Source: Pseudomonadales bacterium (lineage in GTDB: Bacteria; Pseudomonadota; Gammaproteobacteria; Pseudomonadales; Azotimanducaceae). Taken from it: a DNA stretch of 5,706 bases. Below, one piece after another: positions 1 through 5,706 of the stretch. Position 1 is the stretch's first letter; each line of letters opens with the position of its first letter. Under the pieces are notes generated by a model, which worked only from the letters and a program-made list of their open reading frames with translations, did not search any database and had not been told where the DNA came from. Location: contig JAPKEK010000187.1 in NCBI GenBank assembly GCA_028822125.1, forward strand, positions 1 to 5,706, in the 5' to 3' direction. The translations under genes and the position numbers were made by a program.

Positions 1-1431
1 TGTTCCCAGGGTTTGCGACGCGGCGACCATGTCGCCATCTTCATGGAAAATGATATGCGTTATTTTGATATGGTCTGGGCTGCCATGCGCTCCGGGTTGT
101 ATCTGACAACGGTCAATCGGTACCTGACAACAGAAGAAGCTGCCTATATCATAGATAATTCCGAATCGCAGATCGTTGTGACTTCAAACTATCTGGGGGA
201 AATTGCTGGTGATTTCCCGGCGCAGTGTCCACGGGTAAAGCAGTGGCTGATGACGGGTGAGCCGCTGGATGGGTTTGACGATTATGAACAAGCGCTGGCG
301 CAGCACACCATAGCCCCCCTTGATGAAGAGCCCGCCGGCACTTTCATGCTGTACAGTTCAGGTACTACCGGTCGACCAAAAGGTATTTTCAGGCCCTTGT
401 CTGGGAAATTGATATCAGAAAGCGCCGATACGGTTGGCGGCTTGCAGAAAGCCCTGTGGGGTTTTGATCAGAACACGGTCTACTTATCACCGGCTCCTTT
501 GTATCATTCTGCCCCGGTGAGTTTCTGCAGTTCTGCCCAGGCATTGGGGGCTACTGTCATCATGATGCCCAGGTTCAATGAAATAAATGCTCTGAAGGCG
601 ATTGAGGAATTTAAAGTAACGCATAGCCAGTGGGTGCCAACCATGTTCTCACGTATGTTAAAAATGGACCCGGCTGAGCGGACAAACTTTGATCTGTCCA
701 GCCACAAGATAGCGATTCACGCAGCGGCGCCTTGCCCACGGCAGGTCAAACAGCAGATGTTTGATTGGTGGGGGCCGATTATTTATGAGTATTACGGCGG
801 AACCGAGATCAATGGAATTACCCACGTGACCCCGGAAGCCTGGCTTAACAGGCCTGGCACGGTGGGCCAGGCAGTGCTCGGCATTATTCATATCTGTAAT
901 GAAGATGGCTCTGAATGTAAGCCTGGTGAAGAAGGACTCGTGTATTTCGAACTTCCCCGGCTACCCTTCGAGTATCTCAAGGATAAGGAAAAAACAAAAG
1001 ACGCCCAGCACCCGCAGCATGAAAACTGGAGTGCTTTGGGCGACATTGGTTATGTCGATGAAGATGGTTTTCTATTCCTGACAGACCGGGCTACGTTTAT
1101 GATTATCTCCGGCGGCGTTAACATCTATCCCCAGGAGATCGAAGATGCCCTGATTATGCATGCCGATATCGCTGATATTGCCGTCATAGGCGTGCCTAAT
1201 GAAGAAATGGGAGAAGAAGTCAAAGCTGTGGTACAGCTGGCTGAAGGCGTTAGCACAGGCACTGATCAAGAAGACAAGTTGATTGCCTTTGCTCGAGAGC
1301 AGTTGGCTCATTATAAGTGCCCAAGGAGCATTGATTTTGAGGAGGAGCTACCGCGTTTGCCGACAGGAAAACTTTACAAAAGGCTTCTCAAGGATCGTTA
1401 TTGGGGAAGGAAAGACACCAAGATTGTTTAG
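1..1431 (+). CDS. Acyl-CoA synthetase (AMP-forming, ANL superfamily), 5'-truncated
   Basis: This enzyme is predicted to activate a carboxylic acid with ATP and then form its CoA thioester in the cytoplasm. The frame is open from base 1, and 476 residues are visible. The family is usually about 520 residues, so roughly 45-50 N-terminal residues lie outside the window. The TTG at 13-15 is an internal Leu codon, because conserved sequence (LRRGDHVAIF) runs straight through it. Numbering from the first codon, I see the ATP-binding loop YSSGTTGRPKG (118-128), APLYHSAP (165-172), YYGGTE (264-269), GDIGYVDEDGF with the hinge region (347-363), GGVNIYPQEIE (371-381), and PTGK with the expected adenylation lysine K457. 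All core motifs are intact, so it should be active. The acyl substrate is not readable. Its 3' end faces the minus-strand gene set across 43 nt, so it is transcribed separately. Nearby ACAD genes support a beta-oxidation-type role. Fatty, steroid or aromatic acids are all possible substrates. Confidence 0.93.
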   Translation, partial: CSQGLRRGDHVAIFMENDMRYFDMVWAAMRSGLYLTTVNRYLTTEEAAYIIDNSESQIVVTSNYLGEIAGDFPAQCPRVKQWLMTGEPLDGFDDYEQALAQHTIAPLDEEPAGTFMLYSSGTTGRPKGIFRPLSGKLISESADTVGGLQKALWGFDQNTVYLSPAPLYHSAPVSFCSSAQALGATVIMMPRFNEINALKAIEEFKVTHSQWVPTMFSRMLKMDPAERTNFDLSSHKIAIHAAAPCPRQVKQQMFDWWGPIIYEYYGGTEINGITHVTPEAWLNRPGTVGQAVLGIIHICNEDGSECKPGEEGLVYFELPRLPFEYLKDKEKTKDAQHPQHENWSALGDIGYVDEDGFLFLTDRATFMIISGGVNIYPQEIEDALIMHADIADIAVIGVPNEEMGEEVKAVVQLAEGVSTGTDQEDKLIAFAREQLAHYKCPRSIDFEEELPRLPTGKLYKRLLKDRYWGRKDTKIV

Positions 1432-1474
1432 CGGCCAGAATCGTCCATTATTTGAATGGGTGCGATTAACTGAT

Positions 1475-2245
1475 TTACCAGGTTTCAAGCCACGGCCGCA
1501 GCACTACCTCGAAAGTCCAGGTTGATCGAGGCTGTTGGTGAAGTTGCAGATAGGTTTTGGCAATGGAGTCAGGATCAGCCTGGTTGTCTTCGACATTTTT
1601 CCCAGCGCGACGGTGACTGCGAGTACCATCTGACTGGGTCCAGCCAATTGCGGCGTCGATGGGCACGTGGACAACGTGAATGCCTTTTGGCATGAGCTCG
1701 CGCGCCATACTTTGAGCGAGGCCGGATTTGCCGTGACTGGCCATGGCGAAGGCACCGCTTCGAGGATAGCCTTTGAAGGCAGCGCTGGCATTAGTAAAGA
1801 TGATTGTGCCCCTGTGTCCCTGGTCAACCATAGGATTTGAGAGCATGCATTTTGCCGCCTGCTGTCCGACCAGGAATGCGCTGAATGTAGAGTTATGCAG
1901 GGTATCCTTGACCAGTGCCGGTTCGACTTCTTCGATACCCTTGCGGAAGATATCACCGCTTCGGCCATCGATATTGTGTACCACCAGGCTTGGATTACCT
2001 AGATCGTGGATGACCCGCTGAAAAAGCTTTTCGACAGCATCTTCCTGCGAGGCATCACATTGATAGCATTTAACGCCCTGATCCTGGCTTAGCGATTTCA
2101 GTACCGGTTTGTCTGGATTCCGGGCTGCAATGGCAACACTCATGCCCTCGCTTGCGAAAAGCCTGGCGCAGCTGGCGCTGATGCCGGGGCCACCCCCCAC
2201 GATCAGGGCGACCTGCGGTCTGGTGGCATTATCGGGTTCAGACAT
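1475..2245 (-). CDS. Atypical short-chain dehydrogenase/reductase (SDR), active-site residues replaced
   Basis: This is a 256-residue Rossmann-fold SDR, a normal length for classical SDRs. The nucleotide-binding loop is GGGPGIS (17-23), followed by the AIAARN end of beta-2, which suggests NAD(P) binding. The segment LAQSMARELMPKGIHV (176-191) and the C-terminus HQQPRSTWTFEVVLRPW recall a divergent SDR subfamily I know from Proteobacteria. That subfamily already has Phe for the catalytic Tyr and Ala for the catalytic Ser. Here those positions are F166 and A153, and the lysine position is also changed, to S170. K173 lies three residues later and may or may not compensate. Classical hydride-transfer chemistry is therefore doubtful. 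The start is ATG 2243-2245 with AAGGAG at 2251-2256, five nt upstream. It is the last gene of the minus-strand set, 36 nt after the ACAD. The fold is secure; the reaction is unknown. Confidence 0.9.
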   Translation of the reverse strand: MSEPDNATRPQVALIVGGGPGISASCARLFASEGMSVAIAARNPDKPVLKSLSQDQGVKCYQCDASQEDAVEKLFQRVIHDLGNPSLVVHNIDGRSGDIFRKGIEEVEPALVKDTLHNSTFSAFLVGQQAAKCMLSNPMVDQGHRGTIIFTNASAAFKGYPRSGAFAMASHGKSGLAQSMARELMPKGIHVVHVPIDAAIGWTQSDGTRSHRRAGKNVEDNQADPDSIAKTYLQLHQQPRSTWTFEVVLRPWLETW

Positions 2246-2281
2246 CGTGGCTCCTTAGGATGTTCGGTGGGTCCAAAGGGG

Positions 2282-3535
2282 TTAAGACCCCTTACTGCTG
2301 GCCGATGGAATCTGATTAAAGGGTAGGCCCTTGTCCGCTCGCATATCTTCAGGCAAACCCAGGACCCGCTCGGAAATGATGTTTCGCAGGATCTGATCGG
2401 TACCGCCTTCGATTCTTACCGCAGGCGAGCGCATTAGCATTGCCTGGATTTTTGCCTGGCTTAAGGCGATGTCAGGATCAGTTACCAGTCCAGCCAGGCC
2501 CTGCAGATCCAGTGCGTACTTGGCGATATCCTGCATCATGGTGCCTGCCACCAGCTTACCGATGCTGTTTTCCGGGCCAGGGATTTCACCTTTTGAGAGT
2601 GCTGAAATTGCCCGGGCCCCGGTATTTTTCAGGCCCGCGCTCTTGGCATACCAGTCTGCCAGTTTTGAACGCACACCCGGGTCGTCAATGGCCGGACCAC
2701 TGGCCATGGTGAGGTTGTCCACCAGTTCTTTGATTTCTGGGAATCCGGTTGCGATTCCGCCACCGATGGCCAAGCGCTCGTTCATCAGGGTGGTTAAGGC
2801 GACCTTCCAGCCGTCGCCGACCAGGCCCAGACGCTGATGATCAGGGATAAGCACATTATCGAAGTACACCTCGTTGAAGCCGCTATCACCATTGGCTTGT
2901 TTGATGGGTTTGATATCAATTCCAGGTGAGCGCATATCTAGGAAAAACATGGTCAGGCCCCTGTGCTTGGCGACGTCCGGATCAGACCTTGTGATCAAAA
3001 TACCGTAATCACTGTATTGAGCCCCGGATGTCCATATTTTCTGGCCATTGATCCGCCATTGGTCGCCTTCTTTCTCGGCCTTTGTGCGTAATCCAGCCAG
3101 GTCACTACCACCGTGCGGTTCCGAGAACAGCTGGCACCAGACTTCCTCGCCACTGGCCAGTTTTGGCAGATAGCGGCGTTTATGTTCTTCGCTGGCATAA
3201 GCCATCATGGTCGGTGCGCACATGCCCTGACCGATAATAAAAGTCCCGCTGAGCTTGCTGTAAATGCCCTCTTCCTGGTTCCAGATCACGCTTTCAATGG
3301 GTGTTGCACCACGACCCCCATATTCCCTGGGCCATTGCAGGCAGGCCCAGCCGTTTTCAGCCTTGATTTTCTGCCATTTTTTGGCTTCCTCAAGGGGATC
3401 AAACTCACCCGTTCGGGTCGAACCGAAACCGCTGCCGGCCAGGGACTCAGCCAAGTGCCGGGGAGCATGATCGTCAATCCAGGTCCTGACTTCTTTTCTG
3501 AAGGCCGCTTCTGCTTGTGTATCGCTAAAATCCAT
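2282..3535 (-). CDS. Acyl-CoA dehydrogenase, putative catalytic subunit of an ACAD pair
   Basis: This is a 417-residue flavoenzyme predicted to introduce an alpha,beta double bond into an acyl-CoA and pass electrons to electron-transferring flavoprotein. The helical N-terminal domain starts MDFSDTQAEAAFRKEV. The middle beta-domain carries SEPHGGSD (138-145) and KIWTSG (166-171), the usual flavin and substrate contacts. In the C-terminal domain, LMNERL places E253 where isovaleryl- and long-chain acyl-CoA dehydrogenases keep their catalytic glutamate. RIEGGTDQI (374-382) leads into the family-typical NIISERVLGLP. The C-terminal R-x-x-F-G-x-x-I-x-x-x-Q FAD-binding motif is absent; it is present in the adjacent gene at 3546-4649. 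I chose ATG 3533-3535 over an upstream in-frame start at 3574 because the ACAD N-terminus begins here and a Shine-Dalgarno site lies seven nt upstream. Only 10 nt separate it from the preceding ACAD gene, so translational coupling is likely. Actinobacterial ChsE-type heteromeric ACADs are the closest functional model; homology to them was not tested. Confidence 0.93.
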   Translation of the reverse strand: MDFSDTQAEAAFRKEVRTWIDDHAPRHLAESLAGSGFGSTRTGEFDPLEEAKKWQKIKAENGWACLQWPREYGGRGATPIESVIWNQEEGIYSKLSGTFIIGQGMCAPTMMAYASEEHKRRYLPKLASGEEVWCQLFSEPHGGSDLAGLRTKAEKEGDQWRINGQKIWTSGAQYSDYGILITRSDPDVAKHRGLTMFFLDMRSPGIDIKPIKQANGDSGFNEVYFDNVLIPDHQRLGLVGDGWKVALTTLMNERLAIGGGIATGFPEIKELVDNLTMASGPAIDDPGVRSKLADWYAKSAGLKNTGARAISALSKGEIPGPENSIGKLVAGTMMQDIAKYALDLQGLAGLVTDPDIALSQAKIQAMLMRSPAVRIEGGTDQILRNIISERVLGLPEDMRADKGLPFNQIPSASSKGS

Positions 3536-3542
3536 GGTCGTT

Positions 3543-3547
3543 CTCCT
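3543..3547 (-). promoter_or_regulatory. Ribosome binding site of the catalytic ACAD, overlapping the upstream stop codon
   Basis: On the minus strand the sequence reads CTTAGGAGAACGACC followed by ATG. The AGGAG core lies seven nt from ATG 3535-3533 and shares bases with the TAG stop (3548-3546) of the upstream ACAD gene. It decides the start of the downstream gene, and it suggests that a ribosome finishing the first subunit can start the second, which helps equal synthesis of two partner subunits. Confidence 0.75.
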
Positions 3548-4649
3548 AAGCCACTGCTTGAGGCAGAGCCTCAATCAGTTTATTTTCCCACACCGTCAGG
3601 CAACCGAGTGCCAGGGTTAGATAGTTAGACCTGCGATAGTAAAGATGACAATCAAATTCCCACGTGAATCCCATTCCACCATGGATCTGTATGTTATCTC
3701 GGGCACATAACTGGAACGCCTGGGTTGCAGAAACCCGTGCTGTAGCAGCGGCAAGATTCAGGTCCGGGGCGTTATTTTCAAGTGCCCAGGCGGCGTAATA
3801 GGCATTGGATTCAGCCAGTTTGAGGGCGACATACATATCCGCCATCATGTGCTTGAGTGCCTGAAACGAGCCTATGGGCCTACCAAAGGCGAATCTCTCC
3901 TTGGCATAAGCCACCGCCATGTTCAATGCCTGCTCCGCACCACCGAGCTGCTCAAAGGCAAATAGAACAGCTGCTCGGTGCAGTAATTGTTGAAGTTGAC
4001 CCCATCCCTTACCGGCAACTCCTAAGGCTTCTGCTGAATTTCCATTGAAATGAAGGCTGGCTGCTGCCAGAGTAGGGTCAACCGATTGCACCGGGGTGCG
4101 CTGCACCTCTGTTAAGTCTGCAATCACCAGCTGCGGTCCGCTGTCCCCGCTCGCAACGACGATCGCTATATTGGCGATCATGCCATGAGGCACGATCATT
4201 TTTGATCCACTCAATACGCTGTTCTTGAATTGGGTTTGTAGCTGGTTAGGACTCGGTTCCAGGTGATCTTCGACCAGCGCCAGGGTTGCGATGATCTCGC
4301 CTGAGGCTAATTTGGTGAGAAAGCGTTCCTTTTGTGCTGTTGAACCGAACAGGGAAATGGCTTCAGCGGCGAGGTAGATGGAGGATGAAAATGGGATGGG
4401 TGCCAGCATAGCGCCGATTTCCTTTGCCGCCAGGCACAGTGGCAGGTATCCCGCACCAACACCGCCGTAGTCCTCGGAAATGGCCGTTCCCTGAACACCC
4501 ATGGCTGCCAAGCCCTGCCAGACATCAAGGGCCTGAGCTTCATTGCCATCCAATACTGAGCGATGACGATTTAACTGGCATTGGTCCTGCAGATAACGTC
4601 GCACCTGCTCCTGAACCATTCTATCTTCGTTTGAAAAATCAAAGTCCAT
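3546..4649 (-). CDS. Acyl-CoA dehydrogenase-like protein, putative non-catalytic FAD-binding partner subunit
   Basis: This is a 367-residue ACAD-fold protein, somewhat short for the family. The N-terminus MDFDFSNEDRMVQEQVRRYL is typical. AISEDYGGVGAG (56-67) and the C-terminal motif RFAFGRPIGSFQ (252-263), which binds the FAD diphosphate/adenosine across subunits, are intact, as is IHGGMGFTWEFD (322-333). The middle domain is degenerate: the usual T/S-E-P-x-x-G-S-D segment reads LVEDHLEPSPN, and the tryptophan motif after it is lost. Neither usual catalytic glutamate position holds Glu: the ERL region reads LLHRAAVL (222-229), and the C-terminal region has no YEGT-like motif. It therefore probably cannot act alone and would complete the FAD site of the ACAD encoded 10 nt downstream. 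ATG 4647-4649 is preferred to an in-frame start at 4697, because AGGAA lies at 4660-4664, ten nt away, and ACAD similarity begins there. It follows the VOC gene after 75 nt. An independent role is possible but less likely. Confidence 0.9.
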   Translation of the reverse strand: MDFDFSNEDRMVQEQVRRYLQDQCQLNRHRSVLDGNEAQALDVWQGLAAMGVQGTAISEDYGGVGAGYLPLCLAAKEIGAMLAPIPFSSSIYLAAEAISLFGSTAQKERFLTKLASGEIIATLALVEDHLEPSPNQLQTQFKNSVLSGSKMIVPHGMIANIAIVVASGDSGPQLVIADLTEVQRTPVQSVDPTLAAASLHFNGNSAEALGVAGKGWGQLQQLLHRAAVLFAFEQLGGAEQALNMAVAYAKERFAFGRPIGSFQALKHMMADMYVALKLAESNAYYAAWALENNAPDLNLAAATARVSATQAFQLCARDNIQIHGGMGFTWEFDCHLYYRRSNYLTLALGCLTVWENKLIEALPQAVA

Positions 4650-4724
4650 AATTTTTGTATTCCTGGTTGATATGAATATACGTTGTAATCGACCCACACC
4701 CGGTAAGTGCCTGATCCCTGGGGT

Positions 4725-5189
4725 TTAGTTCCGTGTCCCTAAATGCGCTAATTGGGCTCGTTCCGGGTTGCGAATCTCATAAATTTCAATGACGTTTCCA
4801 AAGGGGTCCTGGCCATACACCGCACTGGTATCCCCAAAATCGACCGGCGGGCCCACAAAGGTCATTCCAGCGTTTTCCAGCCTGGCCTGTTCGGCCTGAA
4901 TGTCAACAACCTCCAGAGCAAAATGCGGATAGCCCAGATCACAGGGACGTGCTGTCTTGTCCTCGCCTTTCGGATGACCATAGCACCAGAGCTCAACAAA
5001 GCAACTCCCTGCCCGCATCATTGCCATGGTTGCGGATATATTCTGCAAGCCAACCGCACGGTCAGCCAACGGCATGTTTTGGATCTGTCCTTGTTCGACG
5101 ATTTCAAAGCCAATTACATCCCGATAGAAAGCCAGACCCAGATCAAAATCTGGTACATTGATTGCAATGTGATGAATCCCCTTGATCAT
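4725..5189 (-). CDS. VOC-superfamily (glyoxalase/bleomycin-resistance fold) protein
   Basis: This is a 154-residue protein with two beta-alpha-beta-beta-beta modules, the normal size for a single-chain VOC metalloprotein. Module one runs from GIHHIAINVPD (4-14) through FYRDVIGFEI to FVELWCY (64-70). Module two runs from GYPHFALEV (86-94) to DPFGNVIEIYE (128-138). The four usual metal-ligand positions are filled by H7, E66, H89 and E135, so a divalent metal site is expected. Family members include glyoxalase I, methylmalonyl-CoA epimerase, extradiol dioxygenases and resistance proteins. The DPFGN-IEIYE ending is closer to glyoxalase-like members than to classic epimerases, but I cannot fix the reaction. 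ATG 5187-5189 is preceded by GAAGG at 5196-5200, six nt away. It is the first gene of the minus-strand set, 75 nt before the ACAD pair, so it may process an intermediate or aldehyde by-product of the same pathway. Confidence 0.9.
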   Translation of the reverse strand: MIKGIHHIAINVPDFDLGLAFYRDVIGFEIVEQGQIQNMPLADRAVGLQNISATMAMMRAGSCFVELWCYGHPKGEDKTARPCDLGYPHFALEVVDIQAEQARLENAGMTFVGPPVDFGDTSAVYGQDPFGNVIEIYEIRNPERAQLAHLGTRN

Positions 5190-5232
5190 TGTAGGCCTTC
5201 ATTCGTATTGTTGACTTCCAGTTAATCCCGGC

Positions 5233-5268
5233 GGGCTTGCTGAGCCCTATCTGGATAGCGAAATTCGC
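5233..5268 (-). other. Three end-to-end short dyads in the presumed operon leader
   Basis: Three inverted repeats abut: GGGCT/AGCCC with a 5-nt centre (5233-5247), CTATC/GATAG with a 2-nt centre (5247-5258) and GCGAA/TTCGC with a 1-nt centre (5258-5268). Each shares its end base with the next. If the transcript starts upstream of 5268, they would lie 44-79 nt before the VOC start and could form small hairpins, or serve as protein-binding half-sites. Individually each is short enough to arise by chance. No known riboswitch is recognised. Confidence 0.3.
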
Positions 5269-5310
5269 CCTTTAGTATGCACCAAAATGACCTTGTGCAC
5301 ATGATTCTGA

Positions 5311-5325
5311 TAGTTAACCTAACTA
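5311..5325. promoter_or_regulatory. Operator-like palindrome TAGTTA-ACC-TAACTA
   Basis: This is a perfect 6-bp inverted repeat around a 3-nt centre, 122-136 nt upstream of the VOC start codon. Its size and symmetry fit a dimeric repressor of the TetR, GntR or MarR type, which commonly control acyl-CoA catabolism operons. No regulator gene lies within the window and no exact known consensus is matched, so the assignment rests on symmetry and position alone. Confidence 0.35.
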
Positions 5326-5431
5326 GCAGTTGGATTGGAATTGCTTGAAATCAGGTTTCTGTATTACTGACAACAATCTGGACGATCAGGTGATGAGCGA
5401 TACAGGTTCGGGGTTGCTGTATGCAGAATAA

Positions 5432-5462
5432 TTAGGCCGCAGGCAGGCTTTAAATGGCCTAA
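5432..5462 (-). terminator. Possible transcription terminator stem after the right-edge gene
   Basis: TTAGGCC (5432-5438) and GGCCTAA (5456-5462) form a perfect 7-bp stem around a 17-nt loop. On the minus strand it lies about 90 nt after the stop codon at 5552 and is followed by TTATTCTG, which is only moderately T-rich. It could end transcription of the right-edge gene before the VOC operon. The long loop and poor T-tract make this a weak candidate. Confidence 0.35.
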
Positions 5463-5551
5463 CGCTTTAAAAACCCGGCTGGAATTTAAAACCTTCTTGT
5501 TTTGCCCTGCTTATTGCACTCTTCGCTGATTGTTTCGTTACAGTTTTTGCA

Positions 5552-5706
5552 TCATTGGCGTAAATATCTGCTGCTATAGTCAGAAAACTGCTGGTTGAGG
5601 GCTTTCTTTTCCAAGCCAAAATCGGAGAGGTTATAGCGATGAGGCGCTCGATGTTCGCGCAGGTTCGTTTCAATCCAATCCTTGATTTCGTTGTGAAAAT
5701 CATCTC
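5552..5706 (-). CDS. C-terminal end of a probable sulfotransferase-family protein (partial)
   Basis: On the minus strand, the frame beginning with codon 5704-5702 is open from the window edge to TGA at 5554-5552 and gives 50 residues. It starts DDFHNEIKDWIETNL and contains HRYNLSDFGLEKKAL followed by QQFSDYSSRYL. The pattern H-x-Y-x-L-x-D-F-G-L, then R/Q-F-x-x-Y, matches my memory of the C-terminal end of bacterial PAPS-dependent sulfotransferase-like proteins (Sulfotransfer_3 type). The catalytic and PAPS-binding parts would lie outside the window, so activity cannot be judged. A longer 78-codon frame at 5467-5703 overlaps on the same strand, but its product (rich in Ser, Lys and Ala, with no recognised motif) looks like an off-frame reading. 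The family call rests on a short segment. The gene points toward the VOC operon but is separated from it by 362 nt. Confidence 0.55.
   Translation of the reverse strand, partial: DDFHNEIKDWIETNLREHRAPHRYNLSDFGLEKKALNQQFSDYSSRYLRQ

Larger units (their letters stand above)
5190..5551. other. Intergenic region upstream of the VOC-ACAD-ACAD-SDR gene set
   Basis: This 362-nt stretch lies between the end of the right-edge gene and the start of the VOC gene. I see no credible coding frame in it on either strand. It holds adjacent short dyads (5233-5268), an 8-bp palindrome TGTGCACA (5294-5301), a 6-3-6 inverted repeat (5311-5325) and a possible terminator stem (5432-5462). No strong -35/-10 pair stands out on the minus strand, although the promoter of the operon is expected here. 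Confidence 0.7.

Noticed and set aside
13..15. TTG as a start codon for the acyl-CoA synthetase
   Set aside because: It falls inside conserved family sequence and the frame is open to base 1, so it is an internal leucine; the true start is outside the window.
1442..1462. Imperfect hairpin CGTCCATT/AATGGGTG in the 43-nt gap between the convergent synthetase and SDR genes
   Set aside because: The 8-bp stem needs two G-T pairs and no T-tract follows on either strand, so I do not call it a terminator, although termination of one or both genes is expected nearby.
1504..1968. 154-codon minus-strand frame inside the SDR gene
   Set aside because: It lies wholly within the SDR in another frame and encodes no recognisable family features; the SDR frame has clear motifs and a strong ribosome binding site.
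3113..3628. 171-codon plus-strand frame antisense to the ACAD genes
   Set aside because: It is opposite conserved ACAD coding sequence and has no recognised motif, so it is most likely a composition artefact.
4650..4724. Possible internal promoter before the ACAD pair (a TATATT-like box in the 75-nt gap)
   Set aside because: There is no acceptable -35 box at the right distance on the minus strand, so the gap is simply recorded as operon spacing.
4752..5225. 157-codon plus-strand frame antisense to the VOC gene
   Set aside because: The VOC frame has all metal ligands and a ribosome binding site; the antisense product shows no domain features.
5467..5703. 78-codon minus-strand open frame at the right edge
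   Set aside because: It starts at an ATG that is out of frame with the sulfotransferase-like reading, and its product shows no recognised motif. It looks like a shadow frame running past the real stop at 5552.

Overview
This window looks like a piece of a bacterial acyl-CoA catabolism locus. Base composition looks balanced by eye, genes are tightly packed, and Shine-Dalgarno sites are clear. The protein families resemble those I associate with lipid- or steroid-degrading Proteobacteria, perhaps a marine gammaproteobacterium. That taxonomic placement is inference from protein style, not something the sequence proves.

Layout. Positions 1-1431 (+) hold an acyl-CoA synthetase of the ANL adenylating superfamily, cut at its N-terminus by the window edge. 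It converges on a four-gene minus-strand set. Read in transcription order, that set is a VOC/glyoxalase-fold protein (5189-4725), an acyl-CoA dehydrogenase (ACAD)-like protein (4649-3546), a second ACAD (3535-2282) and an atypical short-chain dehydrogenase/reductase (SDR; 2245-1475). Gaps of 75, 10 and 36 nt suggest one transcription unit. A 362-nt non-coding stretch (5190-5551) follows, with an operator-like palindrome, a run of adjacent dyads and a possible terminator. At the right edge (5552-5706, minus) is what I read as the last 50 residues of a sulfotransferase-family protein.

How the genes may work together. The synthetase would activate a carboxylic acid to its CoA thioester. The two ACAD-like proteins would introduce the alpha,beta double bond. 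The SDR and VOC proteins would act on, or support, later or side reactions. The substrate cannot be read from the sequence. Paired ACAD genes are known from steroid side-chain degradation in actinobacteria, which makes a steroid, terpenoid or other bulky acyl-CoA a reasonable guess.

Most interesting points. (1) The two ACADs have complementary deficits: one keeps the flavin-contact and catalytic-base motifs, the other only the C-terminal FAD-binding motif. This predicts an obligate heteromer with shared FAD sites. (2) The SDR has lost the Ser, Tyr and Lys of the canonical active site. (3) A perfect 6-3-6 palindrome lies upstream of the operon. No CRISPR, mobile element, RNA gene or clearly new system is visible; most of the window is recognisable metabolism.
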